Assembly (NCBI GenBank): GCA_034359265.1 | Contig: CP136890.1 | Span: 43,684,501 to 43,748,500, forward strand | DNA: 64,000 bases | Reading direction: 5' to 3' | Origin: Canna indica | Lineage: Eukaryota > Streptophyta > Magnoliopsida > Zingiberales > Cannaceae | Part shown: positions 28,401-40,589 of the stretch, in pieces | Numbering within the stretch: position 1 is the first letter of the stretch | Layout of the letters: every line of letters starts with the position of its first letter | Translations under genes and position numbers: made by a program | Notes under the pieces: generated by a model | Seen by the model: the letters and a program-made list of their open reading frames with translations, nothing else | Told to the model about the DNA's origin: nothing | Databases searched by the model: none

Positions 28401-31400
28401 ATACTGGGTATTTCCAATTGCAGTTTCCATAATAATTGTTGCTTTTACACTTCATAACTCCATTTAATACCAAAATCATTCTTAACGTAATCTTGTCATG
28501 TGACTCAAAGTTAAGAAACATCAATGTTCTTTGGTAATATACAAATGATTCTGAAGATGCATTAATTCACAGTTTGCTACATATGGTTTCTGCCACTATG
28601 GATCAAGCATTAACCATGGCTCACAATTTGTGTAGAATGAGTGCTATGACATGGGACTGAACTTAAATTGATTTATCCATAACATGAACAGAAAGTGTAC
28701 AGTGAGTAGGGCTGTAAATCAGCGAAGCCACTCGTGAGCAGCTCGAGTTTGTTTAACAAATGAGCCAAGTTTGAGCCTGACACTAGACTTGTTCAGATTA
28801 TCGAGCTCAAGTGCAGCTATTAAGGTTTCATCTTGTAAGCTAGCAAACCTAGGTTACTAAGATAGGCTTGCAAGTCGGCTCGTGAGCCTATACAGTATAT
28901 ACATATATAGTATACATATTTTTCATACACTCGTAAGTTCATATGATAAGCCTGGAAGCTAGGCTTGAGGTTGAACTTATATAGGCTTGATGGTAAATCA
29001 AGCTTTATCAAGCTCGAGCTCAAATTTGAAAAAATTAAAGCTCCAGCTTGAGCCTGCGCCTGAGCCTGACATCAGCCTTGCATAAAGCTCAGCTAGATCT
29101 CGAGCTTGAACCATTCTATTCAAGCTCATGCTCAACACCTTAGGGCTTGGCTTGGTTAGGCTCAACTATAGCCATAATAGTAAGTTTCTCCTTGAGTTTC
29201 TTTCATTCTCGGTTATTTGCTTTTGTTTGTTTATTACTTGCTGCTCATTGTGCCCAATTGATATTATTCTATGCATATGCTCATATAACTGTTAATTTTG
29301 TCTTCTTTAACTTCTATTTGTGATGCGTAGAAGTATTTTCCTAGTGAGAAGTTTTGGTTAAATACCCATGCTAAGTGAAATCTTATGGTATTAAACACAC
29401 AAATGAGGCATTTGATTCATTGCCATGTATTTTACTGTGGTGTTGTTTGAGTCCTTTCAGAGACCACAGTGCACCGGATGCTTCAGCTCAAAAAAATCAA
29501 GTTGACACTCATGCACGTCTTGATGTTGAGTCCAAAAGTCAAAATCCATCTTTCAAGGACCTTGTTAGAAGTGGCAGAACTGATGATTCTGAAACAGTCA
29601 CTCAGCATGGGAAAGAACCTTCTATGCACTGGGCTCCTGGAAACACCCCCTATTTACCATCTGGGCAGGATGAATCTAATGCATATGCTTATCTTCCAAC
29701 AGTTCTTGAAGAGCCTACTTCTTCCTTCTCAGAAGGTGTGGGACTATTTTATATATTTATAATTCATTTTAGGATTCTGGTGGGTTTTCTTTTTCAGGAT
29801 GCGTGTTGGTGGTGATTCATGAATTTTCTTGATAATTTACAAATATGCAGCAGATGATGATCCCATGCCAGCAATAGAGGGTCTTCGAATTTCTGGTGAA
29901 GCTTATCCTGGTAGAAAGCTTCAAGCAAGTGGTTACTCGATTAATGGAACAACAAGTTGTAATTTTGAGGTATATATACCAAATGCTATTCCATTGTTTC
30001 AAAAAATATTGCAGCATTTATATTTTTGGTTGAATTTTCTTCAGTTTTATTAGTAACAATGTTTCTTTATTTTGTAGTGGGTACGGTATTTAGAAGATGG
30101 GTCAGTGAACTATATTGAGGGTACAGTATTTCCTTCTTTCAGTGTGGTTCTATTATTTATCTTTCTTCTAGGAAATTGAAACTCTTATATATCTCTCATG
30201 GTAGGAGCAAAGCAACCCACTTATCTAGTAACTGCTGATGATGTTGACTCATACCTTGCCATTGAAGTCCAACCCTTGGATGACAGAAAGCGGAAGGTTT
30301 ATTTCCTTGCTGTTGATGTTCCTTTTCCTTTTTCACAAATTTAGTTCTGATCCATGATATAACCTTTACGTAACTGAGTGCATATTATCCAAATTGAGGA
30401 TGCATGTCAAATTCATATTGTGTCTTGCTAGAAGTGCAGACCACTACCTTATCACTAATTTCTGGTAACATAGGATCGTAATGTCACTTGTTTTTCATTA
30501 TGGGGTAAAATCAAAGTACAAAAATTGTTCACATGGTAGACACTCTGGAGTCTAGTAAGGTTCTTCCAGCTTTCATGTTGATTAGACCATTTCATTTGCC
30601 ATGGCAAGGGAGGATGACACACTAACAAAGCTAGTCGTCTTCTTGAACTGAGGGAATTGTTTATTTTTTTTGTTATAGTTGCTTATATCTGAATTATCCA
30701 CATAAATATTTTTTATTTAGAGTTCTCCACTAGTCTTACTGTTTTTTCTGATCCTTATATTATCTTATTGTAGGGTGAGCTTGTAAAGGTTTTTGCCAAT
30801 GAACAAAGAAAGATAACTTGTGGTGAGCAACACATTTTATTGAGTTAGATACAATTTTCCTTTCCATTTGTATATCATAGGCCACAGGTTTCTTATTTTG
30901 ACCAAATATTTTTTTAACAAAATAATCATATTTAACCATCATATTCCAATTCATGTGCGCAAATATGTTACAACTTAGAAGTGAACTTTTTACCATAGCC
31001 AACATGGCAAGATGTCTGAATGTCCCAACAGTCTATGTTTTTTAACAATGATATCAAATATTTTTAATCTACAGGATAATAATATATAATTATTTTATAT
31101 ATTTCAAGTGATTTCACATTGTGAAACATTTTTGTTGTTGTTGAGTTGAATTTCTTTGAGGTTGCATAATCTGACTCCAACTTTTAGAAGCTTTATCTGT
31201 AACATATCTGTTATTTAGAACTGAAAGTTAGAAATAACAGTTATACATGTATTTCTTAAAGAGGAATTATTACTATAAAAGGTTTAACAAAATTTTCTTT
31301 TCTCTTTGTGTGATGTTCCTTCTTTCTGTCATGTCACTTGCATTTACTTAAAGTGATAATTCACCATATTATGGTCTCAGATTGTATTAGTTCCTTTTCG

Positions 31401-34400
31401 TCCCTGCACTTTTGATTTGCCTTGTTACTGTAATCTCAATAACCAAGTTCTTCATTTCATGAATGATGTACTGTTCTCTCTTCTACGACCATGCTATAAA
31501 TATAAATTTGTGCTTCATTATTTTTCGACAGATCCTGAAATGCAAGAACAAATTAGGAGAACTCATTCTATTGGTCATGTATCATATGATGTTTCATTAT
31601 CGGTATGCTTGTTTCTCTTTTCTATACATCTGTCATTTGTATGCAGGAAGAATTAACTAGTAATTAATCAAAGATTAAGTGTTTAAAGTGTTCATTAATT
31701 GCAGGCTAGATTTCTTGATATATGGGAACCTGCTATTTTGGCAATAAAGAAAGAAGGTTACAGCATAAAATGTAATGGGCCACGTGGTGTTGTTGTTACA
31801 GAAAAGTTTCAGCAAAATACTACTGTATGGTTCTTCACTCATTGTGCATTTGGTTATTAAGTGGACACTTCTCCCCATACCCCTCTTTTCCTCTATATAA
31901 TCCTTATTTTCTTGGTTTTCTATGTGTCTTTAGTCATGATCTAATTTTAAGTAGTTTCAGGTAACAAGAGATGACTTTTCAGAAGTAGTTTGTTATATGC
32001 TGACACCATAAGCAAAAATTATTGGCTGCATCATCATTCTAAAAATAGTGTAGCTTTCGAGTGATAAGACATTGATAAATTTCTCTTACATTATCTATGA
32101 GGTAGATATGCAAATACTTATTACATGAATGGGAAGATATTTTATGTCCTCCAACTAGCCAAAATTTGCCCAAGTATAATGATATATATATATATATATA
32201 ATATACGATCAGTCTTAAATATGAGCATCCTTACCTAGATCAAAGATGCTGCAGTCAATATAAGAGAACTTCCAATAGATGCACATCTTATCTGGAACAT
32301 TTGAAATTATTTATTTGACATGCCACTTGAAACGGAGTATTTCCTTGAGAAATACACTATAAATGATAAACTACGTGCAGAATTTAAGAATGAAAATTTG
32401 TGAAGTTATACATATGCATTCATATTTTTTTATTGTTAATTATTTGCTATGCAGTAGATATAATGGATATAACTTGTTGTCTGCTTAAATTATGTTGCAC
32501 AATTCTAAAATGTACCAAAAAAATCACATGAAATAAGTTTCCTACTTTGTTATGAGAGCAACTAGTGATCAAGGATGGTACTGTTAGAGTTATACAAGTT
32601 ATTAATCAGATTGGTCAAATGTTAAGTGGTGGAAATATGACAGCCTCATGGTGTCCCAAGTGAAGATGACAACTATAAGATGTTCGTATGACTTTGCAAT
32701 GGATAGGCTGTTTGATAAACTTGGAATTTTGGATAAAGAAATTGGAGAACCATATCTAGTGCCTTGGTAATGGAGCAAAAAAGGCAAAGTTTCGTTTTTC
32801 AACTTAATAATTATAATGTTAGATGCAAACTAATTGGAGGCATTTGATGAGACTTCTATATCTATGCAAACTACTTGAAGTAGAATTCTGTCATGGATTA
32901 TGTTGTACTTCTGCAGGTGACAATTCCATATGGACATCCCACAGAATTCTTGATTCAAGATAATAGTGGGGAATATCTATTAAAGACAGAAGAGAGCGCG
33001 TAAGTTTCAAATATATCTATGTTTACCATTTAACAATGATGCTCTATAATACCATTTAATGTTTTGGCCATAAGCTACTTTGTTCCATGGTTATTTGGAT
33101 GGCAGTGGGCTGACTGCCTGCAAAATTTGACCTACTGGTATCTGTACCCATCTAATTATCTCAATACTGGCATCTGTACCCATCTAATTATCTCAATACT
33201 GGCATCCATCCCATATCTGTCATTGTTTCACTACTTGTACCCATCCAAAACCTCCTAAACAAGTATCCACCACCTGGTAAAATAGACCAGGTACTCATGA
33301 ACATTTGAAAAATCCGACTTCACCTAGTGGTCTAACTTTTAGGGATTATGGCAAATTATAATGCTTGTGTCCTATATAAAGAGAATAAACAAATTGATAT
33401 CACTTTGAGTAGTGGGTACCCAATTCCCTGAATGCTTACCCACCTGAATTCGTCTGTCATGGGTGGTTACCTGTCTATCCAAACCCATCCTAGACCTATT
33501 TAATAGATACACAAACTTGGCTAAATAGGTGAAGTAGTCATGTGTATCCGCAAAAACCCACTCTGTTTTCATCCTTGGTTGTCTAAGACAAATATCTTAA
33601 AACTCTGTCTTTCTATTACTGATAATTGCTCCCTAGTAATCTCATTTCGTGTTGGATTTTTCAGGTTGCGAGATACAATTGTTCTCACTATGAGATTATT
33701 CAAAGTGATGGTACATACTTTTATCTCAATATTTATAGGAGTTATGAATAATCTTAGCTTACTATGATCTCCTAAGGATGTATACTTTATCGTATATAGT
33801 TTATAAATGTCCATTTGATATAAACCTCTTTTTCAACGTCATTATTTTGCTCATTATATAGTGATATAGTGATAGATCTTCTCATGTTACTCCATTGCCA
33901 ATCAAGATAATCGAAATATTTACCCTTTGTTTGGATACAAAGGGAAGGAGAGGTGGGAGGGGAAGGGTAAGGAGGGGTGGGGAAAGGGTAGTTACTCCAT
34001 GTTTGGATAGAGTAATTAAAAGGTGGGTGCGGAAGGGTGGGATAAAATCTCTCCTTATTTGGGTAAAAAATTTAAAGGGTGGGGGGAGGTCGACCCAATG
34101 AATCCGAGAACCCGACCCGACCTGAGCTATTTGGGTTGGGTCGGATCGGGTAGACCAAACCCAACCATAATCGGGTCGGGTCTCGGGTTTCAAAATTTGA
34201 AACCATTGACCTGACCCGATCACTCGATTATTTATATTTTTAATTAATTTAAAAATATTATATTAAAAAATAATTAACTGACCTCTCCTATTTTTTTTTT
34301 TATAACTAAACATTAACTGACCTCTACTATTTTTTTTTTTATAATTTGGACCTCCTATTTTTTTATATAATTTGGACCTCTCCTATTTTTTTATTTAATT

Positions 34401-34964
34401 TGGACGGTTTGCAAATTTGCTTGTTTGTTTGATCGGATTTAGAGGCTTAAATCCTATCCTCCATTTGGATTGAGTGTAAAGGAGCTGAGAGTATAATTTA
34501 CTTTTTTTTTTCTCATTATTGTAGCTACAATACACCAAGTAGCATTTTCAATTATATAGTTCTTTGTTGATTGACAATGCCAAAATCATTTGCAGTTCTT
34601 TGAGTCTCATATAAGATTCAATAGTAGCTAGAATATGTTTTTTTTTAATCAGGAATGGCAAAGAAATAAAAGTACTTACAAAAGTAACTGACATGAAATC
34701 TTTTAAGTAGCTTATGTATTTCTGTAAATAGTTGGAAAGTTGCATTCTATCAAACTCTGGCATCATTTTGGTGTCAAACTTTATTTAGTCTCTTGATACA
34801 TAATATCTGGACTTCTGAGATGTAAACATGCGCCTTGCTTCTGTTTGCAAAGTGGTAATCATTCTTATACCCTGATGAATTCTGGTGCCTTAGTGAGATT
34901 TACGCTCATACTGCAGGCTGGTGAGAAGAGGAAAGGGAGGAAACGGGGACTATTTTTCAAATAG
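19469..34964 (+). CDS. Coiled-coil protein with C-terminal Ig-like/PH-like tandem (SCAB1/AIR9-type), 22 exons
   Basis: All 22 exons obey GT-AG and join in frame to 2,433 nt (810 residues plus stop). Exons: 19469-19696, 21590-21652, 24220-24584, 24691-24787, 24867-24944, 25027-25086, 25186-25290, 26551-26661, 26895-26936, 27129-27248, 27333-27526, 28188-28211, 29461-29735, 29851-29969, 30078-30120, 30205-30296, 30774-30822, 31532-31602, 31705-31824, 32917-32999, 33665-33710, 34917-34964. The N-terminus is glycine-rich with a short helix. A disordered serine-rich block (exon 3) follows, then a coiled coil (exons 5-9), a second disordered block (exons 10-13) and a folded C-terminal tandem ending in a basic tail (GEKRKGRKRG). 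It has no signal peptide or membrane segment, so it is probably cytoplasmic and perhaps cytoskeleton-linked; that role is inferred. SCAB1 itself has a different N-terminus, so this is an architecture match, not an orthologue call. Confidence 0.85.
21776..21925. repeat. MITE-like inverted-repeat block in intron 2
   Basis: The block starts ttaaggcgagtgcctaggcg and ends near aaaggcgcctcctaggcgcg, rich in ggcg/cgcc palindromes. Such blocks are typical of decayed hAT-type MITEs in plant introns. The boundaries are approximate. Confidence 0.5.
22163..22427 (+). repeat. Three local copies of a roughly 50-100 bp unit in intron 2
   Basis: A unit beginning ctatttcaggctgtatcttg and running into ggatcttatcgcc occurs at about 22171, 22265 and 22338. 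The first and third copies continue through gctagcattttttaaaacc and ccttgtactatttgatg. A (CTT)n run separates copies two and three. Confidence 0.88.
22431..22570 (+). repeat. 70-bp tandem duplication in intron 2
   Basis: 22431-22500 and 22501-22570 are adjacent copies with only a handful of differences, each starting ctag(t/c)(g/a)cc and ending cattggttggt. Confidence 0.95.
23387..23563 (+). mobile_element. Au-like tRNA-derived SINE in intron 2
   Basis: The sequence carries an A-box-like tggcgtaatggtaaag and a B-box-like ggttcaagccacg at tRNA-like spacing. A body with aacaacctctccgcaaaaagc and ggctccgtacatc follows, then a tail with gtgcactgggtcactctttc. This order matches plant Au SINEs. 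It is inserted in the sense orientation of the host gene. Short attatga-like sequence occurs on both sides but the target duplication is unclear. Confidence 0.8.
24867..26936 (+). other. Coiled-coil exons (5-9) of the gene
   Basis: Exons 5-9 encode heptad-like, charged helices: KVREHEEEIAQLRKHL, then NEKYVLEKRIAYMRM, then SYRQDIIEENIRLTYALQ, AAHAERSTFVSSLVPLL and FRHMQEKLLIAEEK. Each exon is a multiple of three, so exon skipping would keep the frame. The short exon 2 (LEENNQLKNDLLRTTQELEKY) is also coiled coil and multiple-of-three. Confidence 0.75.
25918..26312. mobile_element. MITE with long terminal inverted repeats in intron 7
   Basis: The left end gattttaaatcttgtaccg (25918 on) pairs with the inverted right end aagtttaaaatctcgtact. 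The interior repeats gtaccggttggtac-type palindromes. It is about 395 bp and non-coding. The superfamily is uncertain. Confidence 0.65.
28707..29176. mobile_element. Non-autonomous hAT element in intron 12
   Basis: It starts TAGGGCTGTAAATC and ends with the inverted counterpart TATGGCTATAG. Flanks ACAGTGAG (28699-28706) and ATAGTAAG (29177-29184) match at six of eight bases, both differences being transitions. The interior is full of gagctcgagcttgagcc-type units in both orientations. It is 470 bp and non-coding. Confidence 0.72.
29851..33710 (+). other. C-terminal Ig-like plus PH-like tandem, exons 14-21
   Basis: Exons 14-17 encode an AIR9-A9/Ig-like sandwich: ISGEAYPGRKLQASGYSINGT, CNFEWVRYLEDGSVNYIEGA and YLVTADDVDSYLAIEVQPLDD, then GELVKVFANEQRKITC. 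Exons 18-21 encode a second beta-rich domain: HVSYDVSLSARFLD, WEPAILAIKKEGYSIK, GVVVTEKF, VTIPYGHPTEFLI and a closing helix RDTIVLTMRLFKVM. SCAB1 has the same Ig-then-PH order at its C-terminus; a shared fold is inferred from motif order, not tested. Confidence 0.65.
33905..34480. repeat. Decayed MITE pieces in the last intron
   Basis: The intron contains a purine-rich block beginning tttgtttggatacaaaggg and a counterpart near tcctatcctccatttggatt, a Tourist-like terminal theme. Between them lies a block of gacccgacccgacc and gggtcgggtctcggg inverted units at about 34088-34215, probably a second, nested element. No clear boundaries are visible. Confidence 0.45.
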
Positions 34965-35532
34965 GTTTTTACATAAACGAGGGATGCATGTATTTTTTTC
35001 CCTTTTTACTGTATATGTGCACACGTGAATTGCCGCCCTTGTAGTAACCATATTGTTGTATACACCCTATTTTATTTATTTAAGGCAAGTTTTGTCAACT
35101 TAATATCTTCAAATGCATCTGCTCATAACTTTGTTGGAAAAAAACAATCTTGGATTGTGTTAAGCAGTTTTATTTGTATTTTGGTGTTAGATATTATGAT
35201 TCTTATTACTCGAAGGTAAAATCTTTTATTAAGGTCAGTTGAAAATTACAATCAGATTCTCTCTCATACAAAGAAAAATTTCAGGTACAAACAATCATTT
35301 AAGCTAACGGAGTCTGTCACCCAATCAGCAGCAGAATTAGATTTACGTTTAAAACTTTGAAAATAAAATTTAGATATTATTGTATTTAACAAAATTACCA
35401 CGTGAACTAAGCAGTCGCATCTTGAAAACGAAGACGTAAGTACATATAATTTTTAGTATTGACCTTAAATAGATAAATATTACATATAATTTTGTCCTAA
35501 TTAATATTAGTTGCAAATTGAACCGATGTAAT
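34965..35532. other. 3' flank of the coiled-coil/Ig-PH gene
   Basis: This is the likely 3' UTR and downstream spacer, with several T-rich stretches. No convincing AATAAA signal or further gene is seen. Confidence 0.4.
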
Positions 35533-36027
35533 TAGGGATGTGCATGAATATTGGATAGATCGAAATTGGTTGGAATCTAATTGATTGGATAGATTTTGAG
35601 TAGATATGTATTAAAGTTGCATAGGGTCGGAGACAAATTAAAGGATCGGTTAAAATCGATTCTAGTTTTCGATCCAATACATCGGGTGCTCAGAATCAAA
35701 ATCGGTATTCGAAATTTGTATCGTGGAACTTGTAAATGAACAAAATAAGGTACTCGAAACTTGTACTTTGAAACCTATAAATGAATAGGTTTCAACAAGG
35801 TTCACAGAATATGTAAATGTATAGGTTCCAAGAAGATACCTAAAACTTGTACATTTGCAGGTTCCAACAGGGTGTCCAGAATTTATACTACACCACAGAT
35901 TCTGAGTATGATCTGATTTCAGGTCCCAACATGATAGGTTCCGGTTTCGAAACCTAAGAATCGATCCTATATCAGGTAGGGTCCGAGTATCATGAAAATA
36001 TAAGGTATCCGAATCCGCTCACCTCTA
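35533..36027. mobile_element. Non-autonomous hAT element with perfect target duplication
   Basis: The 495-bp element is bounded by GATGTAAT on both sides (35525-35532 and 36028-36035). Its ends are TAGGGATGTGCATG and, inverted, TAGAGGTGAGCGG. Inside are repeated phrases around cgaaacttgta and aggttccaacag. It does not code for protein. Confidence 0.92.
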
Positions 36028-36035
36028 GATGTAAT

Positions 36036-36878
36036 CCTAATTTATTATATATATATATAGTTTTAAATTTTAATTCATTTATAATTTTGCAATTTAAATA
36101 TTCATTACTCTAAATCTATTCAAATCGTAGCTTATGATTGGAATGTGAATTTTTAAATTAGAGCACGAGTTCAGTTGTTAACATAAAACAAACTAATATG
36201 GTTCTAATTCTAGCTAGTTTAGCTGCTTAAATTAAATAAAGTGAGCCAATAGGTCGAAGACATAATTGAGGCATTTTTTATTCAAGTGAAAGTATTTTAT
36301 TTAATAAAAATAGAAGTTAAGTTGTGGTTTTTTTTAAACAAAAATAGAAACTCATAATAAATAATTATACTAGGATTCAAACTCAAGATCTCTAGACAAC
36401 ATACATCATGTTATCACTATTTGTGCTACCCACAGTTGACAAATTATGGGCTCCTTATTGATAAAAAAATATGAACTCTTATTTACGTACTTTGTGGTAA
36501 AAAAAAGAATTCCGAGGACGATATATTATGAAAGTATATGAATAAGTGTTAATCATATTTTTTATCAGCAGAGAGGCTCGCAATTTTGACGATAATTGTT
36601 AATCATGTGCATGACACGTGTGAGTCCATCAATCCATGTGGACATGGACCATAATTGTTGAAGAATCCAAACATTCAAATTTGATAAAATTGAAACGTTG
36701 AGAATGAAATGAAATGACAAATCATATTTCTATATTTTATTTTATGAGGATCCGTGTTTGGGCTCTCTAGATCAACCAATAATGGGGAATATCATGGAAG
36801 CCATTTTTTTTGTTTGTCGCATTAACGAATATAGCCGGGACTACAACAATCCTGTATAATATCATGAAAATCATGTTA
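36036..36878. other. AT-rich spacer, nothing recognised
   Basis: No open frame of note, RNA gene or element end is visible. Confidence 0.45.
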
Positions 36879-38960
36879 ATTGAAAGGAATAATATCCTTG
36901 TATCTCGATGTGTTTAGGAATTATTCAAGAGTAATCAACTTAATGAGACGACTTTTTCATCATATGTTGCATCATTATTTATAAAGATTATGATGAATCT
37001 TATGAATCCGAGCAAATGATTTCGAGACTATGATGAGATCATGCTAGTGAGATTTGGAATCCAGATGCTCATGTTCTAAATTTTCTTAGTCGTAGGATCA
37101 CCAATTAGGGGATTAGTGATTCCGGATAGACTAGTGCACTTGGTACATGCCTTATACGATAAGGGGTAACTGATCTTACAGTTACCTATGAGCCATCATT
37201 AATGTACAAGTGCCGGTGCTCATTAAGGAATGAGTTCACTGAATGGACCTGCACGAGGAACACAAAATGAAATCGTTACATCAGTGTCAATAGGATGTTC
37301 CTCGGGTGGTAGTAGGTGCAAGCAGTTCTTAAACATGAGGTTGTCATAGTTACCTTGTGAGTGACGACCCATTGCTTTGGTTTCATCCCTATGTGACCCT
37401 TAGCATCAAGTGCCGAGTATTACTGGGCATGGGGAAACATTCATGGAGGTAGGTGAGCAACCAACATGGAATCAGTTATTCCTAGTGGGAGGAGATAATG
37501 TCCTATGTGTCCCTGCAAGTGTCGACTCGAAAATATCTGGTCAGAGTAGATATGAAAATCAAGAAGATGTTTTTGATGTTTCATTATTGAGACGACATGT
37601 TGACGGGTAGAATATATATGAATCGATATTAGGGTTTGACACTTCTTTCGTACCCTAGCCGACTACGAGACATTGTAATCGAGGGATTTAGTTGCACAGT
37701 AACTAATCACTGAAGGACGTTCGATCCTTGTAGATTGAACCTCACACTATCCGAGTAGTCATGATACGTTGCTAGGTGTCAATCTTGACTTGTGAGTGGA
37801 GTCTCTCACGACCACACTAAAGGTGTTTAGTGGAGGCTCGTAAGATTCAAATAGAAGTCGTTCTATCGGATCCGAATCTCCGTTATGCATAACTCATTGC
37901 TGGCTTAGTGTGGGGCCCAATGGGTCACACATAACAGGCTAACCTCGTAACGGACTTTATGAGATAGAGTCTGAATGCGGCTCTATATGTCTATTAGCAT
38001 GGACATGCTGCAACTCGATAACGGATCTCATTTAAGGACATGATAGGAAAGGTGTTTCCTATAGGAACGAATGCGCGAGGAAGGAATTCCTCGGTAACCC
38101 TAAATTGTAGGGATTGACACATGATTATTTTATGTAGTTGATTAAATTTAATTATTAATTAAATATTTAATTATTAATTAAATATTTAATCAACTACTTG
38201 ACTGAGAATGTATTTAATTATGAATTAAATATAATTTGATTTTGAATCCAATATACATAGTGAAAAAATTAGTTTCTAACCATGAGCCTAACCAATTAAT
38301 TGAGAATTAATTTATTTGGATAAATTCTAATTAATAAGAATTTGATTTATAGAGATAAATCATAAAATTAATAGATATATAATTTATAAGGATAAATTAT
38401 AATTCTTATTAATTAATAGAAAATTGAATTATTTAGATAAAGCTCTTCTACTAATTTATGGAGATAAATTAAAGTTTATATTTAATTAGATTTAATTAAT
38501 TTTAAATTAATTATGAAGCCAATAAAATAAAATTATTTTTGGAGGCAAATTCCGGAATTTTGAATTCCAGGGAGAGAGGTTTTAGTGGGCCGGGTCTACC
38601 CTTGCAGTTGCCCCCCCTCTATATATATAGTGGTCGAACACCCTATTGGGATGAGTTAGTTAATTAGTTCTTCATCTTCTTGGAGAAGATTAAGGACTTG
38701 ATTCTTTAGAGGCTTCTTGAAGAGAAAGGCTCCAAAGAACTCCTCTCTCCATTGGTGGCCGGCCATCTACATTCTTCTTCTCCGATTTTCGCGAAGCCAA
38801 ATTGAAGGTGTTCTCTTCTTGGGTGTGCCACAATCTTCATCTTCTTGGAGGAGTTGAAGAGGTCAGCGAGGTGTCTTCACCTCTTCTCTTTCGTTTCGAT
38901 ATTTTGTCATCCTCTCTCCTTCCCTCTTCGGTGCCCGGTTCTTGGTTGAAGGGCCGACCT
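36879..38960 (+). repeat. LTR-like dispersed repeat (probable retrotransposon LTR/leader)
   Basis: 36879-37524 is a diverged copy of 53778-54409 in the same orientation, with shared landmarks such as catcatatgttgcatc, gatcaccaattaggggat and catggaggtaggtgagcaacc. Downstream are a TATA-like ctatatatatag (38621-38632) and, 60-150 bp later, a cttcttggagaag/cttcttgaagag region and a ggtggccggccat motif, common in retrotransposon LTRs and leaders. Positions 38110-38520 are an AT-rich run of aattaatta and gataaatt units. No terminal repeat pair was found within the window, so the family is open. Confidence 0.55.
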
Positions 38961-39640
38961 TGTGCCACACCCCAACTGAGGGTAGTGTGACCGGCCAGGG
39001 CCTACATCCTGCCATGTAGCCTATTGTCTACATTGACATAAAGAAAACCAGAACGTATCGATAAAGAAATCTCAACACAACTTTATTAAAAGTTTTCAAA
39101 GCAAATAAGAAAACCATCATCAGAACAACTAACGTCTCAAGTAATCAAGTTTTACAAACTCTTTTCCAAATATAACTTTCAGTGCAGAAATTAAAAAAAA
39201 AACTACTAGACTCTGGTCTATGACTCATGGACGCTGCTACGAGATATGACACCACCTCCCGCCCACCAGTTGCACCATGTCGACATGTCAAAGTCACTGC
39301 TCAAGCTCTGCAAAAATAAAAAATAAACTGTGAGTCCACTTGGGACTCAGTGAGTGGCTTTAGCGAACCTCCACATAATCCTCAGTTATGCATGCATATC
39401 ATATAAGGCAACATAATGAATGTATAAGAAGGTAAACTACTTCTAATGCGACTACCGACCCTAATGAGTCAATCTATACAAACTGAATATGTGAAAACCT
39501 GCCATCTCGGCCTATCAAGCCTTCGGCATCCGACCCTTGGGTCTACTTATGGAATAAATATCCTGGCTACAACCGGCCCTACCATGCAAGGTAGAATCAT
39601 ACTGGCCATTCGGCCACATCATATCAAGATATAAACAAGC
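38961..39640 (-). repeat. Ty3/Gypsy LTR fragment
   Basis: It is co-linear with the LTR at 62261-62950. Shared landmarks are acaccccaactgagggtag, tctcaacacaactttatt, gttgcaccatgtcgacat and ctgtgagtccacttg. Its terminus tgtgccacacccc matches tgtcacacccc at the LTR end. No element body adjoins it, so it is a solo or truncated LTR of the same family as the element at 56650-62950. Confidence 0.85.
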
Positions 39641-40589
39641 AATACCGGGCCATTGACTAGGATGGTCACTAGTCTCCAGACACCGTCTGGGGTAAGGATA
39701 GCTAGCCCCACCCAACTGGGGTCTGGCACCTAGCGGGCCAGCTGGCACACCTCAAGACCCAACACTGGCCGAGCTAAGCATTGGTCATTCCCGACCTCCA
39801 CGCTCCTCGGCGGACCATCTCAAGCACATCACACAATTAAGTGTCCTAGGGTTGTAAGACTCAAAAAATTTTCCTAATATAAAAATCTATTTTGGTGCAG
39901 CGTGCCGGACTCGGGGATAGTCGAGTCGAGCCTCAGGATCGCCTCGAGTGAAAAGGTATAACTCGACTAACGATGCATGGAATTTATTTGGGTGATTGAC
40001 CTTCCTTTTATGCAATCATACCTTAAATCAAGTTTAAATCGACTCATGTTGTGGGTTGAGTCGGAACCCAAGTCGAGTTCGGGTTTAGTCGAGTCTTGAG
40101 TAGGAGTCAAGTGAGTCAATAGCCTATATGGAAGGCTAGATGAGGGATTTAAAACCCCTCATCCTTGTGCCGTGCGACTCACCTTGGAGTCGCACAAGGC
40201 AGACTAGGGAGAAGGGGAGAAGAAGCAAGGAAAAGGGGAACTTTGGGTCGATCCGGGATTTCGCACCGTCGCCGAAAGATTCGAAGTCGTCGTCATCCGA
40301 TCTTTCATTCTCCGCAATCGAGGTGAGTGGTTATATAGATGTTGAGGGGAGGCGGGTGGCCGACCCCATAGATTTTGAAATCGGGATTCTTCTTCGGGAT
40401 TCTTCTTTGCCGATCGAGTTGTTTTCTCCATGTTAGATTCTTAGATCATTGTATATGCTGTGATTTCATGGTTTTATACGTGTCGATTTCTTGTTTTAAG
40501 GGGCTGGTCGAGTCGAAGAATTGCGGATCACTGATCTCGTGATTCATTCGGTCGACCCGTCGATTGACCGAACAGTGCGCATAACTCAC
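39641..40589. other. Repeat-derived spacer between two LTRs
   Basis: The stretch contains many gtcgag/ctcgac motifs and a pair of adjacent inverted repeats: gagggatttaaaacccctc (40142-40160), and gtgcgactc (40172-40180) with gagtcgcac (40187-40195). It may be the rest of the Gypsy LTR or U3 of the LTR that follows. No gene is recognisable. Confidence 0.4.
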
